Shown piece after piece: positions 1 to 8,379 of a stretch of DNA of 64,000 bases; within the stretch, counting starts at the first letter, position 1; each line of letters opens with the position of its first letter. Where the stretch lies: positions 62,001 to 126,000 of the forward strand of contig NZ_JAQIFT010000016.1 in NCBI RefSeq assembly GCF_027857615.1, in the 5' to 3' direction. Source of the DNA: Holtiella tumoricola (GTDB taxonomy: Bacteria; Bacillota; Clostridia; Lachnospirales; Cellulosilyticaceae). A model generated the notes under the pieces. That model saw only the letters and a list, made by a program, of their open reading frames with translations, did not search any database and was not told the origin of the DNA. A program made the translations under genes and the position numbers.

Positions 1-352
1 CCTCTTCTGCTAGGCTATGTCCATCTGCTTTATCTTTTTGTGTTAAAAGACCTAAAGGCTTGTCTACAATAAGGATATTTTGATCTTCATACACAGTCTT
101 AAAATTAATTGGACTTATGCCTATAGATCTATTTTCTTGCATTTCTTGTATCTGTTCATCATGTAAAAAAATCTTTATGATATCTCCTTCTACAAGAAGT
201 TCATTACCCTTTGGTTTCTTCCCATTATATTTAATTTTATTTGTTCTCATCCATTTATAAAGAAGACCTTTAGGACATTTATTCATATATTTTAATAAAA
301 ATTTATCTATTCTTTGTCCTGCTTCATATGGATTAATTGCCACTTCTTTCAT
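1..352 (-). CDS. RluA-family 23S rRNA pseudouridine synthase (3' end outside window)
   Basis: The reading frame opens at ATG 352 after an AGGAG ribosome binding site and runs off the left edge, so only about 117 N-terminal residues are seen. Residues 1-70 look like an S4 RNA-binding domain (the GQRIDKFLLKYM and KGLLYKWMRTNKIKYNGKK segments). They are followed by VYEDQNILIVDKPLGLLT, the start of the RluA catalytic domain with the typical DKP..G signature. The catalytic Asp in the HRLDxxTSG motif lies beyond the edge, so activity cannot be judged. Members convert specific uridines of 23S rRNA to pseudouridine in the cytoplasm. It lies 13 bases downstream of the next leftward gene and is probably co-transcribed with it. 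Confidence 0.85.
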   Translation of the reverse strand, partial: MKEVAINPYEAGQRIDKFLLKYMNKCPKGLLYKWMRTNKIKYNGKKPKGNELLVEGDIIKIFLHDEQIQEMQENRSIGISPINFKTVYEDQNILIVDKPLGLLTQKDKADGHSLAEE

Positions 353-365
353 GGTATACTCCTAT

Positions 366-926
366 TTACATTAACATGCCATCAATAATTTTCGTATTTC
401 CTTGTAAAGCTTCACTTGCAAAGCAAGCATCTTTTTCTATTTTAACTGTTGCATTCTTAATAGCTTTTCCATTTTCAGCACAAATATAATGTAACTTTGA
501 CCCATCTATACCTTTGTTATTCATTCTTAAATTTAATAGTAGTTTTGCTTTTGCAATCATCTCTTGATTCTTACTAATAAAGTAAAAGTTTCTTGATGTT
601 ACTATAATGTGTTCAAAATAAAGTGTCACCATTGTATCTGGAATAATACAACTATGATAACTATCAAAACTTCCTTTCATATGATCAAGGATTTCTGAAT
701 GTTTTACTTTTGGATCTTTATACTTGGCATATGCAAAATATCTAGATACATTTAAAGCTACAGGTAATGCCAACAATGCTGCTACTATTGTAAAGTAACT
801 TGCATTTTCATTGGTAAAAAAGAACCCTATCGTTACAATCGCTACAATTACAAGTCCCCATCCAATACTTTTTATCAAATGGCTCTTTTTCTTTTCTTTT
901 ATATAGTCTTTTGGTTGTTTTATCAT
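366..926 (-). CDS. hypothetical membrane protein, 186 aa
   Basis: I do not recognise a family. The protein starts with a basic segment (KKKSHLIK) and two hydrophobic helices at about residues 20-37 and 43-60, followed by a roughly 120-residue soluble part with several Lys/Asn-rich stretches. This suggests a membrane-anchored protein with a cytoplasmic domain. The start at 926 is supported by a GGGGGAG ribosome binding site seven bases upstream. It sits between an SDR oxidoreductase (12 bases upstream) and the RluA-type gene, so it is probably the middle gene of a small leftward operon. No catalytic motif is visible, and no function can be given. Confidence 0.7.
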   Translation of the reverse strand: MIKQPKDYIKEKKKSHLIKSIGWGLVIVAIVTIGFFFTNENASYFTIVAALLALPVALNVSRYFAYAKYKDPKVKHSEILDHMKGSFDSYHSCIIPDTMVTLYFEHIIVTSRNFYFISKNQEMIAKAKLLLNLRMNNKGIDGSKLHYICAENGKAIKNATVKIEKDACFASEALQGNTKIIDGMLM

Positions 927-938
927 ATGTCTCCCCCT

Positions 939-1703
939 CTACTCTTCATAGATCATTTTAACGGTCATGCCACCATCTATTACAAAATTCGCTCCTGTTA
1001 TAAACCCTGCATCTTCACTGGTTAAATACGTAATAGCTTTTGCTACATCCTCTGGTACGCCTACACGACCAGTTAAATGTTGCATATGATCTTTTTCTCT
1101 TAGGGCTACAAACTTTCTATCTTTCTTTTTCTTCCATCCATTTGTTTCAATCCACCCTGGACATATGGCATTTACACGAATCTTCGGTCCTAAACTTGCT
1201 GCTAATGAATGTGTAAGTGCAAGTAATGCACCTTTTGATGCTGAATACGGCTCTGTATTAGGTTCACTCATAAGTGCCCTTGTAGATGCAATATTTACAA
1301 TGTTTGCTCCTTCTCCTATCATATACGGTACACAGTATTTTGTACACATATACGCTCCTGTCACATTCACACGTAAAACATATTCAAAATCTTCGATTGT
1401 TGTTGTAAATAAATTCCCCTGTGTCTGAGCTGCTGCATTATTAATTAAAATATCAATTTTGCCATATCGCTCTGCCACAGCAAAAGCCATCTCTTTTACA
1501 GAATGTTCATTACTTACATCTGTGTGGATGAACAGTGCATCTAAACCTTGCTCCTGTAAAAGTGCTTCGACTTCACGTCCTGCTTCTTCATCAATTTCTG
1601 CAATAATGACACTTGCTTTACGCTTTGCAAACTCTACTGCTGTACATGCGCCTATCCCTTGTCCGGATCCTGTAATCACCACTACTTTATTTGAAAAATC
1701 CAT
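939..1703 (-). CDS. SDR-family NAD(P)-dependent oxidoreductase
   Basis: A 254-residue classical short-chain dehydrogenase. The Rossmann cofactor motif TGSGQGIG is near residue 11, an NNAAA motif (variant of NNAG) near residue 88, the catalytic serine lies in NIAST, and the Tyr-Lys pair is in PYSASKG. The C-terminal region has the usual PGW..T and TG.NFVIDGG elements. An acidic residue after the second strand (IAEIDEE) suggests a preference for NAD(H), by family knowledge. The substrate cannot be read from sequence; sugar, polyol or steroid alcohols are all possible. GGAGG lies eight bases before the ATG at 1703. It reads into the small membrane-protein gene with a 12-base gap. Confidence 0.88.
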   Translation of the reverse strand: MDFSNKVVVITGSGQGIGACTAVEFAKRKASVIIAEIDEEAGREVEALLQEQGLDALFIHTDVSNEHSVKEMAFAVAERYGKIDILINNAAAQTQGNLFTTTIEDFEYVLRVNVTGAYMCTKYCVPYMIGEGANIVNIASTRALMSEPNTEPYSASKGALLALTHSLAASLGPKIRVNAICPGWIETNGWKKKKDRKFVALREKDHMQHLTGRVGVPEDVAKAITYLTSEDAGFITGANFVIDGGMTVKMIYEE

Positions 1704-1780
1704 TTCACACCTCCAAGGCAGATTTAGTGCTTTACTCTATATTTTATCAAAAAAATACTAGACTGAAAAGAAGTTGTTAT

Positions 1781-1818
1781 GAAAAAAACACATAAGTTTT
1801 ACTAAACTTATGTGTTTT
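1781..1818 (-). terminator. intrinsic terminator of the M16C protease gene
   Basis: Perfect 15-bp arms (1785-1799 and 1804-1818) around a 4-base loop. On the minus strand they are followed by a run of T residues. The hairpin starts 14 bases after the protease stop codon. Confidence 0.85.
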
Positions 1819-1831
1819 AAGTGTATTATTT

Positions 1832-4735
1832 CTAAATATTAACCGTTGTATCGAACAAACTATCGTTATTTGCGATACTCGTCGCATTTCCGAATACACA
1901 GTATTCATTTTGTTCAAGTACTTTTCGAATCGCTTCCGCAAAACTTCTAAGAGTCTCATTAGTTGTATTAAAGATTTCATCTCGTGTTTTTTGAATATCT
2001 GCTTCTGTTGTGTCAACAAGAGCATAAACCTGTGCTGTATAGCCTTCTGTAGATGCCGTATATGGGAAATCCATACCACTAATGGTTCCAATTAAATACT
2101 GTACCATCTCACGCTCACTTAAGTTAAGATTTTCTACATAATCAGGTAACTTTCTATAAATTTCTAAAGTCTTTGCAACATTTGGGTCACGATAAGAAAC
2201 AAAGAACATATTACCGCTCTTTCTAAAATCTGCAAAACAACCATAGGCTCCATTTTTCACACGTACTTCGTTCCATAGATAATCCATAGAAAGAATCGTT
2301 TTAAGCATTAAATACCCACCATGATATTTAAAGCCTAATTTCTTAAAGTTATATCCCATTGCTACATAGTTAACATTCCCTGGATAAATGAGTCCTTCTC
2401 TTATTATACGAGGCTTAAATTCAAACGCTGTAGTTGGTATAGATGTGCTTTCTAATTGATTTAACCCTTGCTCTACAGCTTCCATACATGGATTTACAAG
2501 CTCCTCATCTACTGTAAGACCAATTGTATAGCGACTACGGTTCATAAAGACACTATATGCTTTCTTTAAGTTAGCAATCACTTCATCTTGGTTTGTATCC
2601 CATTCTTCATCAATCTGACAGACTTTCTTATAGAACACAAGACCTTTTGTAAGTTCATCAAAATACTCTGCTTGGCTAAATCCAGCAAGAAGTACACTAT
2701 AAGCTATCTTATGTCCATCACCACTTAAGGACATCTCCATCATTGATTTCATCTCTTTAATAATTTCACGTACACGACGTTTATCATCAAAAGAAGTTTC
2801 ATTTATAATGGTATGGACTAATTTCACTTGCTCCTCTAATTGATTAAATAGTGCTTTTGTTTTAACAACAAAAACTTTTTTAAACGTATTCTCTTGATTT
2901 ACTTTATGCAATGCTTGAATATGGAACTCTATACCACCTAAATGCTCATCGATTGCCATAGATAAATCTTCATAAGCGTAAGACTTTGTATCTAATTTAC
3001 TCAGCATACCTACTAACATACCAAGGTAAGGTAAGCTTTCCTCTTCTACACCTTCTAAATCAATAAAATGATTGAGATAAACTACTTGGTTTGTGAAGAT
3101 CGGGCTAATGATATATTCTGTATCATTCTTTTTGTCCTTTCTAAAACGAGGGAAGTTAGTCTTACGATCTAGCTCTTCTCTTTTTAGAAGTGGTATAGAT
3201 TGAATCGCTTCTAAAGCATCTGGTGTTTGTTGAGATTCATTAAAAGCCAATGTCTTATTAATGTAAGCCTGTAATGTTTCTTCGTCCCAGCTTTCTTTAA
3301 TTTTAGCAAGTTTATTCTTTACCTTTTCTTCAATAATAGCATCTAAGCCAACTTTAGGTTCAATAGTCATCTTAATGCTATGTGTATTATTTAAGAGATA
3401 TTTCTCAATTAGTCCTTCAAAGTATCCTGTATCTTTTTTAGCTTTTAAGTTTTCAAGTAACGTTTCATATCTTAAATAAATAGTTGGGTCTTCATCATAA
3501 ATCCAACTTTTCATTGTTCCAATATACCAAAGTAAACCTTTTGAATAGCCTTTAAAATCTCCTTCACGAAGTTCAAATTCTTTAACTTGAAGAGCACCAT
3601 TTAATAAAGACCTTGGAATACCTTTTTCTACTAAACTCTGAAGTGTTTCTTGAATGACTTCGTAGAAACGTGCTTTTTTGTCCTGATTTACATTCTTTGC
3701 CATAATACTAAAGATTGGCTGTTTTAAATGGGTTTGGAATGCACCAAATGCATCTTCTCCTATGCCTTCACTAAGAAGTGCTTTCTTAAGTGGAGATGCT
3801 GGTGTTTCAAGCAATACATATTCAAGTATTCCAAGTCCTACCATTAACTCACGGTCTACTGTTTCTCCTGTCACACAGTTATAAGAAACATAAAGTTGAT
3901 TTGGCTTATCTTCTGTAACAGAATAATAAGTTGTAACTTCTTTTGCTTTTTCAAATGGTGCTTGCTTAGCTATTTGTGAATCTACTGGTTGGTACTCAAA
4001 ATGAGATAAGTAATCTTTGTCAATAAAGTGAAGCACTTCTTCTATATCTAAATTACCATATAATCCAATATAACTATTAGATGGATGATAGTACTTTTTG
4101 TGGAAAGCTAAAAAGTCTTCATAGCTTAAATCTACGATTGCTTCTGGTGCGCCACCTGATTCATTATGATAGGTTATATCTGGGAAAAGAGCTTCTTTAA
4201 TTTTCCTAAAACCTACTTCTTCTGGAGAAGAAAAGGCTCCTTTCATTTCATTATAAACAACCCCTTTATATTCAAGAGGTGCTTCTTTATCTTCAATATG
4301 ATAACGCCATCCTTCTTGCATAAGAATCGTATCATTCTTATAAATATTAGGGAAAAATACTGCATCTAAATACACATCCATTAAGTTATGGAAGTCTGCA
4401 TCATTTTGACTTGAAATAGGATAAATTGTTTTATCTGGATAAGTCATTGCATTAAGATACGTATTAAGTGATCCTTTAGAAAGTTCAATAAATGGATCTT
4501 TTAATGGGAACTTACGTGATCCACATAATACAGAGTGCTCAATAATATGAGGTACTCCCGTACTATCATGAGGTGGTGTACGGAAAGCGATTCCAAAAGT
4601 TTTGTGCGGATCATTATTTTCCATATATAAAATGCGAGCTTTTGTTTTGTCATGCTCATATAAATTAACTGTACAATCTATTTCTTTAATATACTCTGAT
4701 TGTTGCAAAGTATATCCTTTTACATTGTGCGCCAT
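1832..4735 (-). CDS. M16C (PreP/Cym1-like) zinc metalloprotease
   Basis: A 967-residue protein with the inverted zinc-binding motif HIIEH at residues 63-67, within the family context VPHIIEHSVLCGSRKFPLKD. A downstream glutamate in YNEMKGAFSSPE supplies the third zinc ligand. Length and motifs match the single-chain M16C presequence-protease family, in which two homologous halves form a closed chamber that degrades unfolded peptides. No signal peptide is present, so it should act in the cytoplasm on oligopeptides. AAGGAG is well placed before ATG 4735. It is followed by its own terminator and preceded by a secreted deacetylase gene on the same strand. No damage to the catalytic half is seen. 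Confidence 0.93.
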   Translation of the reverse strand: MAHNVKGYTLQQSEYIKEIDCTVNLYEHDKTKARILYMENNDPHKTFGIAFRTPPHDSTGVPHIIEHSVLCGSRKFPLKDPFIELSKGSLNTYLNAMTYPDKTIYPISSQNDADFHNLMDVYLDAVFFPNIYKNDTILMQEGWRYHIEDKEAPLEYKGVVYNEMKGAFSSPEEVGFRKIKEALFPDITYHNESGGAPEAIVDLSYEDFLAFHKKYYHPSNSYIGLYGNLDIEEVLHFIDKDYLSHFEYQPVDSQIAKQAPFEKAKEVTTYYSVTEDKPNQLYVSYNCVTGETVDRELMVGLGILEYVLLETPASPLKKALLSEGIGEDAFGAFQTHLKQPIFSIMAKNVNQDKKARFYEVIQETLQSLVEKGIPRSLLNGALQVKEFELREGDFKGYSKGLLWYIGTMKSWIYDEDPTIYLRYETLLENLKAKKDTGYFEGLIEKYLLNNTHSIKMTIEPKVGLDAIIEEKVKNKLAKIKESWDEETLQAYINKTLAFNESQQTPDALEAIQSIPLLKREELDRKTNFPRFRKDKKNDTEYIISPIFTNQVVYLNHFIDLEGVEEESLPYLGMLVGMLSKLDTKSYAYEDLSMAIDEHLGGIEFHIQALHKVNQENTFKKVFVVKTKALFNQLEEQVKLVHTIINETSFDDKRRVREIIKEMKSMMEMSLSGDGHKIAYSVLLAGFSQAEYFDELTKGLVFYKKVCQIDEEWDTNQDEVIANLKKAYSVFMNRSRYTIGLTVDEELVNPCMEAVEQGLNQLESTSIPTTAFEFKPRIIREGLIYPGNVNYVAMGYNFKKLGFKYHGGYLMLKTILSMDYLWNEVRVKNGAYGCFADFRKSGNMFFVSYRDPNVAKTLEIYRKLPDYVENLNLSEREMVQYLIGTISGMDFPYTASTEGYTAQVYALVDTTEADIQKTRDEIFNTTNETLRSFAEAIRKVLEQNEYCVFGNATSIANNDSLFDTTVNI

Positions 4736-4788
4736 GGCATTCTCCTTATTATTAATTCTTATTTTATAAACTCAAGTTTATCATTTTT

Positions 4789-5592
4789 CTATTGTGCACG
4801 CAAGTTATTAATAAGTGTGCTAACCGTTACAAATTCAACATTTTGAGCTTGTAACTTAGGAATCATTGCTTTAAGTGCAGCTGATGTATGAGGTCCCTTT
4901 TGTGGTCCTACATGTCCGATAACTATGGCATATCCCTTTTTCTGTGCCACTTTTAAAGCTTCTTGTAATTGACCTATTACATATTCTGTTGTTGGTGTAT
5001 TATCAAGAAATACATCTCTTTCTAAATAGGTAATCTGTTTTTCATTAGCAAGTGCTAATGCCACATCATTTTTACAAGTTTTGCTATCTACAAAGTAAAA
5101 TCCTTTTTCTTTTGCAAAATTCATCAACGCACCCACAATGGTTTTATTTTGCATAGCACGTGACCCCATATGATTATTCATTCCTAATGCATATGGAATT
5201 TCTTCCATTGCAGATTCTAAAGTTGTTTTTACTTTATCTACTCCCATTCCTGTTGTAATGCCCTTAGGACCTAGCCAATTAGGTTTGCCATTAATAGGTT
5301 CAAGAGGAACATGTAAAATAATTTCTTTGCCTGCTGCATGAAGCTTCTCGGCATCTTCTTTGGCATATGGCATACCTGGAATAACGGCTCCTGTTAAAGG
5401 TATTGGGAGGTTAGCAATAGCATCTGTACCTGCCATTTGATTTCCAAAATCATCTATAATGACAGCAATATATAATTTTTTATTGACTTGCTCTTTGGTT
5501 GATGTCTCCTCCGCATAAGTTGAATAGGAAAGTCCCATTAATACAATTAATGCACAAAAAGTGAGTATTATACCTTTTAATGATTTTTTCAT
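4789..5592 (-). CDS. secreted divergent polysaccharide deacetylase (YibQ/DUF610 type)
   Basis: The open frame extends to 5616, but AAAGGGG lies eight bases before the ATG at 5592, so I choose that start (267 residues). The N-terminus MKKSLKGIILTFCALIVLMG with a following SYSTYAEE is a signal peptide. The body has the hallmarks of the divergent deacetylase family: IAVIIDDFG near the start of the mature domain, PLTGAVIPGMPYA, ILHVPLEP, and GMNNHMGSRA with candidate metal-binding His residues. Family members act on glycans outside the membrane, but the substrate is not established. The gene follows the M16C protease on the same strand; no functional link is apparent. Confidence 0.85.
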   Translation of the reverse strand: MKKSLKGIILTFCALIVLMGLSYSTYAEETSTKEQVNKKLYIAVIIDDFGNQMAGTDAIANLPIPLTGAVIPGMPYAKEDAEKLHAAGKEIILHVPLEPINGKPNWLGPKGITTGMGVDKVKTTLESAMEEIPYALGMNNHMGSRAMQNKTIVGALMNFAKEKGFYFVDSKTCKNDVALALANEKQITYLERDVFLDNTPTTEYVIGQLQEALKVAQKKGYAIVIGHVGPQKGPHTSAALKAMIPKLQAQNVEFVTVSTLINNLRAQ

Positions 5593-5640
5593 AATCATCG
5601 CCCCTTTCAAATCCATTATGCTTAGTATGTGTTTTTATCA

Positions 5641-5672
5641 AAAAAAAACACTTGTTTTAAACAAGTGTTTTA
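5641..5672 (-). terminator. intrinsic terminator overlapping the stop codon of the YHS gene
   Basis: Inverted repeat AAAACACTTGTTT / AAACAAGTGTTTT (5645-5657 with 5659-5671), followed on the minus strand by about eight T residues. The 3' arm side overlaps the stop codon of the gene ending at 5670. Confidence 0.8.
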
Positions 5673-6008
5673 ATGAGCTAGAAATTTTTCTCTACATTCC
5701 CAGCTACAGAAGAAATATTCTTTTCCATCTTTTAAAATACGATAAGCATCTTGTTTTAAAAGTTCTTTCCCACAAATTGGGTCAATCACTAAATCTTTTG
5801 GTACTTCCTCTACAGGTTGTATAGTAGTTGGCATATTTTCTATAACTTTGACTTCACCATTGACAATGGAAATACCTTTAACGTTAGGATTGTCTTTATA
5901 AGTTTTCATGACTTTTCTTATTTTTATTGTATAGCGTATTAAATTAAATAGGCTAAGTAGCATCATAATAAGAAAAACATTAATTAAAATATCTAAAAAT
6001 AATTCCAT
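5670..6008 (-). CDS. membrane-anchored YHS/TRASH-type metal-binding protein
   Basis: The frame is open to 6044, but AAAGGA lies about ten bases before the ATG at 6008, giving 112 residues. An N-terminal hydrophobic helix (ELFLDILINVFLIMMLLSLF) is followed by a basic linker. The C-terminal 40 residues contain DPICGKEL and YFFCSWECREKF, the spaced Cys..Cys-x3-Cys pattern of YHS/TRASH domains that bind metal ions. Such domains are found in metal sensors, chaperones and copper ATPases. The topology suggests a small membrane-tethered metal-binding module on the cytoplasmic side. It lies between a deacetylase and metY; the metal and partner are unknown. Confidence 0.72.
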   Translation of the reverse strand: MELFLDILINVFLIMMLLSLFNLIRYTIKIRKVMKTYKDNPNVKGISIVNGEVKVIENMPTTIQPVEEVPKDLVIDPICGKELLKQDAYRILKDGKEYFFCSWECREKFLAH

Positions 6009-6064
6009 TTTATAGGGTCCTTTCTTTATTAGAACTAATGCCATTCTACCTCAATCATATGAAT

Positions 6065-7345
6065 TTATTTTGAATATGAGAACGCACGAGATAAATCTTC
6101 AATAATATCCTCTACATTTTCAATACCTACACTTAGACGAATAAGAGTTGGACTAATGCCTGCTGCTACAAGTTCATCATCATTCATCTGTCTATGTGTA
6201 GAACTTGCTGGATGTAAAACAGCTGTTCTTGCATCTGCTACGTGCACAACAATTGCTGCAAGTTCTAAATGATCCATAAACTTCACAGCATCTTCTTTAG
6301 TTCCTTTAATTTCAAATGAGATTACCCCACTTGCACCTTTTGGCAGATACTTTTTCGCTTTCTCATATTGGCTATTACCTTCTAATAAAGGATAGTTTAC
6401 ACTAGCCACTTGTGGATGCTTATTTAAAAACTCAGCAATCTTTAAAGCATTCTCACTATGTCTATCCATACGAAGATGTAGTGTTTCAATTCCTAAATGA
6501 GTTAAAAAAGCATTTTGAGGACTTATACAATTCCCCATATCTCTTATAAATTGTACCCTAGCTTTTGTAATATATGCAGCCTTCCCAAAAGCTTCTGTAT
6601 AAACTAATCCATGATAAGAGTCATCTTTTGTAGTAAATCCTGGGAATTTACCATTTGTATAATCAAACTTTCCACTATCAACAATAACCCCACCAATACA
6701 TGTAGCATGTCCATCCATATATTTAGATGTAGAATGAACAATAACATCTGCACCGTATTCAAATGGTCTACAAAGATATGGTGTTGCAAATGTATTATCT
6801 ACAATTAATGGTAAGCCATGACTATGTGCAATTTCTGCCCAGTATGTAATGTCTAATACATTTAAAGCTGGGTTAGCAATAGTCTCACCAAAGATTAATT
6901 TTGTATTTGGACGTACTAATTTTGCTACTTCTTCAGCTGTTGTATCTGGTGATACAAAACTTACTTCAACCCCTAACTTTTTAAAAGTAATCGCAAATAA
7001 GTTGTATGTACCACCATAAATGGTATTTAAAGAAATAAGATGGTCTCCTGCTTCACATAAGTTAAGTACAGCTACCATGGTTGCTGCTTGCCCTGAAGAT
7101 GTACAAAGTGCCCCTACCCCACCTTCTAATGCATTAATTTTATTTTCAAGTGCCTCAACTGTTGGATTACTAATACGTGTGTACATATGTCCTGGCACTT
7201 CAAGATCAAAAAGCTTTGCAACATGTTCTGTAGAGTCGTATTTATAAGTTGTACTTTGATAAATTGGAAGGACACGTGGCTCGCCGCTGGCCGGTTCATA
7301 TCCAGCTTGAATCATCTTGGTTTCTATTCTCCAGCTCTCTTTCAT
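6065..7345 (-). CDS. metY: O-acetyl-L-homoserine sulfhydrylase (Cys/Met metabolism PLP enzyme)
   Basis: A 426-residue member of the Cys/Met metabolism PLP-dependent family, long enough to be an O-acetylhomoserine sulfhydrylase rather than a 380-residue gamma-synthase. The PLP lysine lies in HSTSKYMDGHA, and the family signature segments LENKINALEGG, TSSGQAA, VDNTFATPY and HPASSTHRQ are present. It makes homocysteine from O-acetylhomoserine and sulfide in the cytoplasm, using PLP. AAGGGG precedes the ATG at 7345. There is only a 37-base gap to the upstream DUF624 gene, leaving no room for the S-adenosylmethionine riboswitch that often controls this gene in Firmicutes. Control must come from an upstream promoter or from the short gap. 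Confidence 0.93.
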   Translation of the reverse strand: MKESWRIETKMIQAGYEPASGEPRVLPIYQSTTYKYDSTEHVAKLFDLEVPGHMYTRISNPTVEALENKINALEGGVGALCTSSGQAATMVAVLNLCEAGDHLISLNTIYGGTYNLFAITFKKLGVEVSFVSPDTTAEEVAKLVRPNTKLIFGETIANPALNVLDITYWAEIAHSHGLPLIVDNTFATPYLCRPFEYGADVIVHSTSKYMDGHATCIGGVIVDSGKFDYTNGKFPGFTTKDDSYHGLVYTEAFGKAAYITKARVQFIRDMGNCISPQNAFLTHLGIETLHLRMDRHSENALKIAEFLNKHPQVASVNYPLLEGNSQYEKAKKYLPKGASGVISFEIKGTKEDAVKFMDHLELAAIVVHVADARTAVLHPASSTHRQMNDDELVAAGISPTLIRLSVGIENVEDIIEDLSRAFSYSK

Positions 7346-7382
7346 TTAAATTCCCCTTTTCTTTTGTAAAAATCTTATATGA

Positions 7383-8132
7383 CTAGATGTATTTTAAGAA
7401 AGAACGATCCTCTTCTTCATTTGAAGAATCTTCACCTTCTGTTTCCTCTTCATCTTCTTCGTAGTCGTCCTCTTCGTCTTCTTCATCTTCTGTTTCACTT
7501 TCAGAGTCTTCGCTACGTTTAGCTGCCTCTTCAGCTGCTTTAATATGAAGGGTAAAGTTCTTTTGAATAAAGAATGAGCATAATGCAATCGTTAAAACAG
7601 GTGAAATTACAAGCATAAGTGGGAAGATTAAAGAACTATATTGTACTAAAATTGCAATCCCTACCATAATAATGCTAGATGCTAAATGCTTATGTGAAAG
7701 TACAAATGCTGTTAAGAAAATGCCTTTTCCTTTCATATGGAATCTAGATAATAAGGCAAAAACATAAATTGTCATAATAGCAGTTTCTAGCACTAAGAAA
7801 AGAGCAAGCCCTGTTAATAAGAAAGATGGTGTTTTACCCATATTCATTAAGATTAAACGGTATAGGAAGCAAGAAAGCCAAAGAATACCTACTCCTATTG
7901 TAAGTGGTATAGATGTAAGGAAGTTTTCTTTAAAGCTTTTAAAGAAATCTTTTGTTACATAGGCATCTTCACCTCTAATTTTTTTACCGTATACATAAAA
8001 TACAGCTGTTGTAGATGCACCTATTGTGATAATTGGTAAGCTACAAATAATCCAGTAAAAAGTTAAAATTAATAAATCGGCAATTTCAGTCCCCACGCGA
8101 TACACTGGACCATCTAAATCAAATATTTTCAC
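7383..8132 (-). CDS. YesL-family (DUF624) membrane protein with acidic tail
   Basis: 249 residues read from a GTG at 8132, eight bases after AGGAGG. The N-terminal FDLDGPVYRVGTEIADLLILTFYWIICSLPIITIGAST is the characteristic opening of the DUF624/YesL family, and five to six hydrophobic helices follow to about residue 195. The last 45 residues are strikingly acidic, dominated by Glu and Asp, ending in RSFLKYI. That tail is not part of the usual family core and may be a cation- or partner-binding extension. YesL proteins often neighbour sugar ABC transporters, but none is next to this copy, so its role is unknown. It probably shares a transcript with metY downstream. Confidence 0.8.
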   Translation of the reverse strand: MKIFDLDGPVYRVGTEIADLLILTFYWIICSLPIITIGASTTAVFYVYGKKIRGEDAYVTKDFFKSFKENFLTSIPLTIGVGILWLSCFLYRLILMNMGKTPSFLLTGLALFLVLETAIMTIYVFALLSRFHMKGKGIFLTAFVLSHKHLASSIIMVGIAILVQYSSLIFPLMLVISPVLTIALCSFFIQKNFTLHIKAAEEAAKRSEDSESETEDEEDEEDDYEEDEEETEGEDSSNEEEDRSFLKYI

Positions 8133-8298
8133 TTTTAAAACCTCCTAGTCGTTCTTGTTGTTGTGAGTGATGTGTGTATTATACTACATTTTCACTTAGT
8201 TTTCTATCATGTTTTACAACTCTTATATAGTATTTTAAGGGATTTATGTGTAGAAATTATAATAAGTATAGTATTTTTAACTTTACTATAAATAATAC

Positions 8299-8326
8299 TT
8301 GAAATTTAATTTTTAAGGTGTATAAT
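8299..8326 (+). promoter_or_regulatory. sigma-A promoter of argGH
   Basis: -35 TTGAAA (8299-8304), a 16-base spacer and a perfect -10 TATAAT (8321-8326), upstream of argG. Confidence 0.75.
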
Positions 8327-8332
8327 TATACA
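8319..8332. promoter_or_regulatory. putative arginine-repressor (ArgR/AhrC) operator over the -10 box
   Basis: A 14-bp perfect palindrome, TGTATAATTATACA, completely covers the -10 element of the argGH promoter. ARG boxes are AT-rich palindromes of this general form, and argGH is a classic target of ArgR. The assignment to ArgR is inference from gene context; the palindrome itself is seen directly. Confidence 0.55.
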
Positions 8333-8379
8333 TAAATAGTTATATATATAATTTTTTTATCTAATGGAGGGATTTAATT

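Noticed and set aside
7346..7382. An S-adenosylmethionine riboswitch for metY
   Set aside because: There are only 37 bases between metY and the upstream gene, which is too short, and no conserved core was seen.
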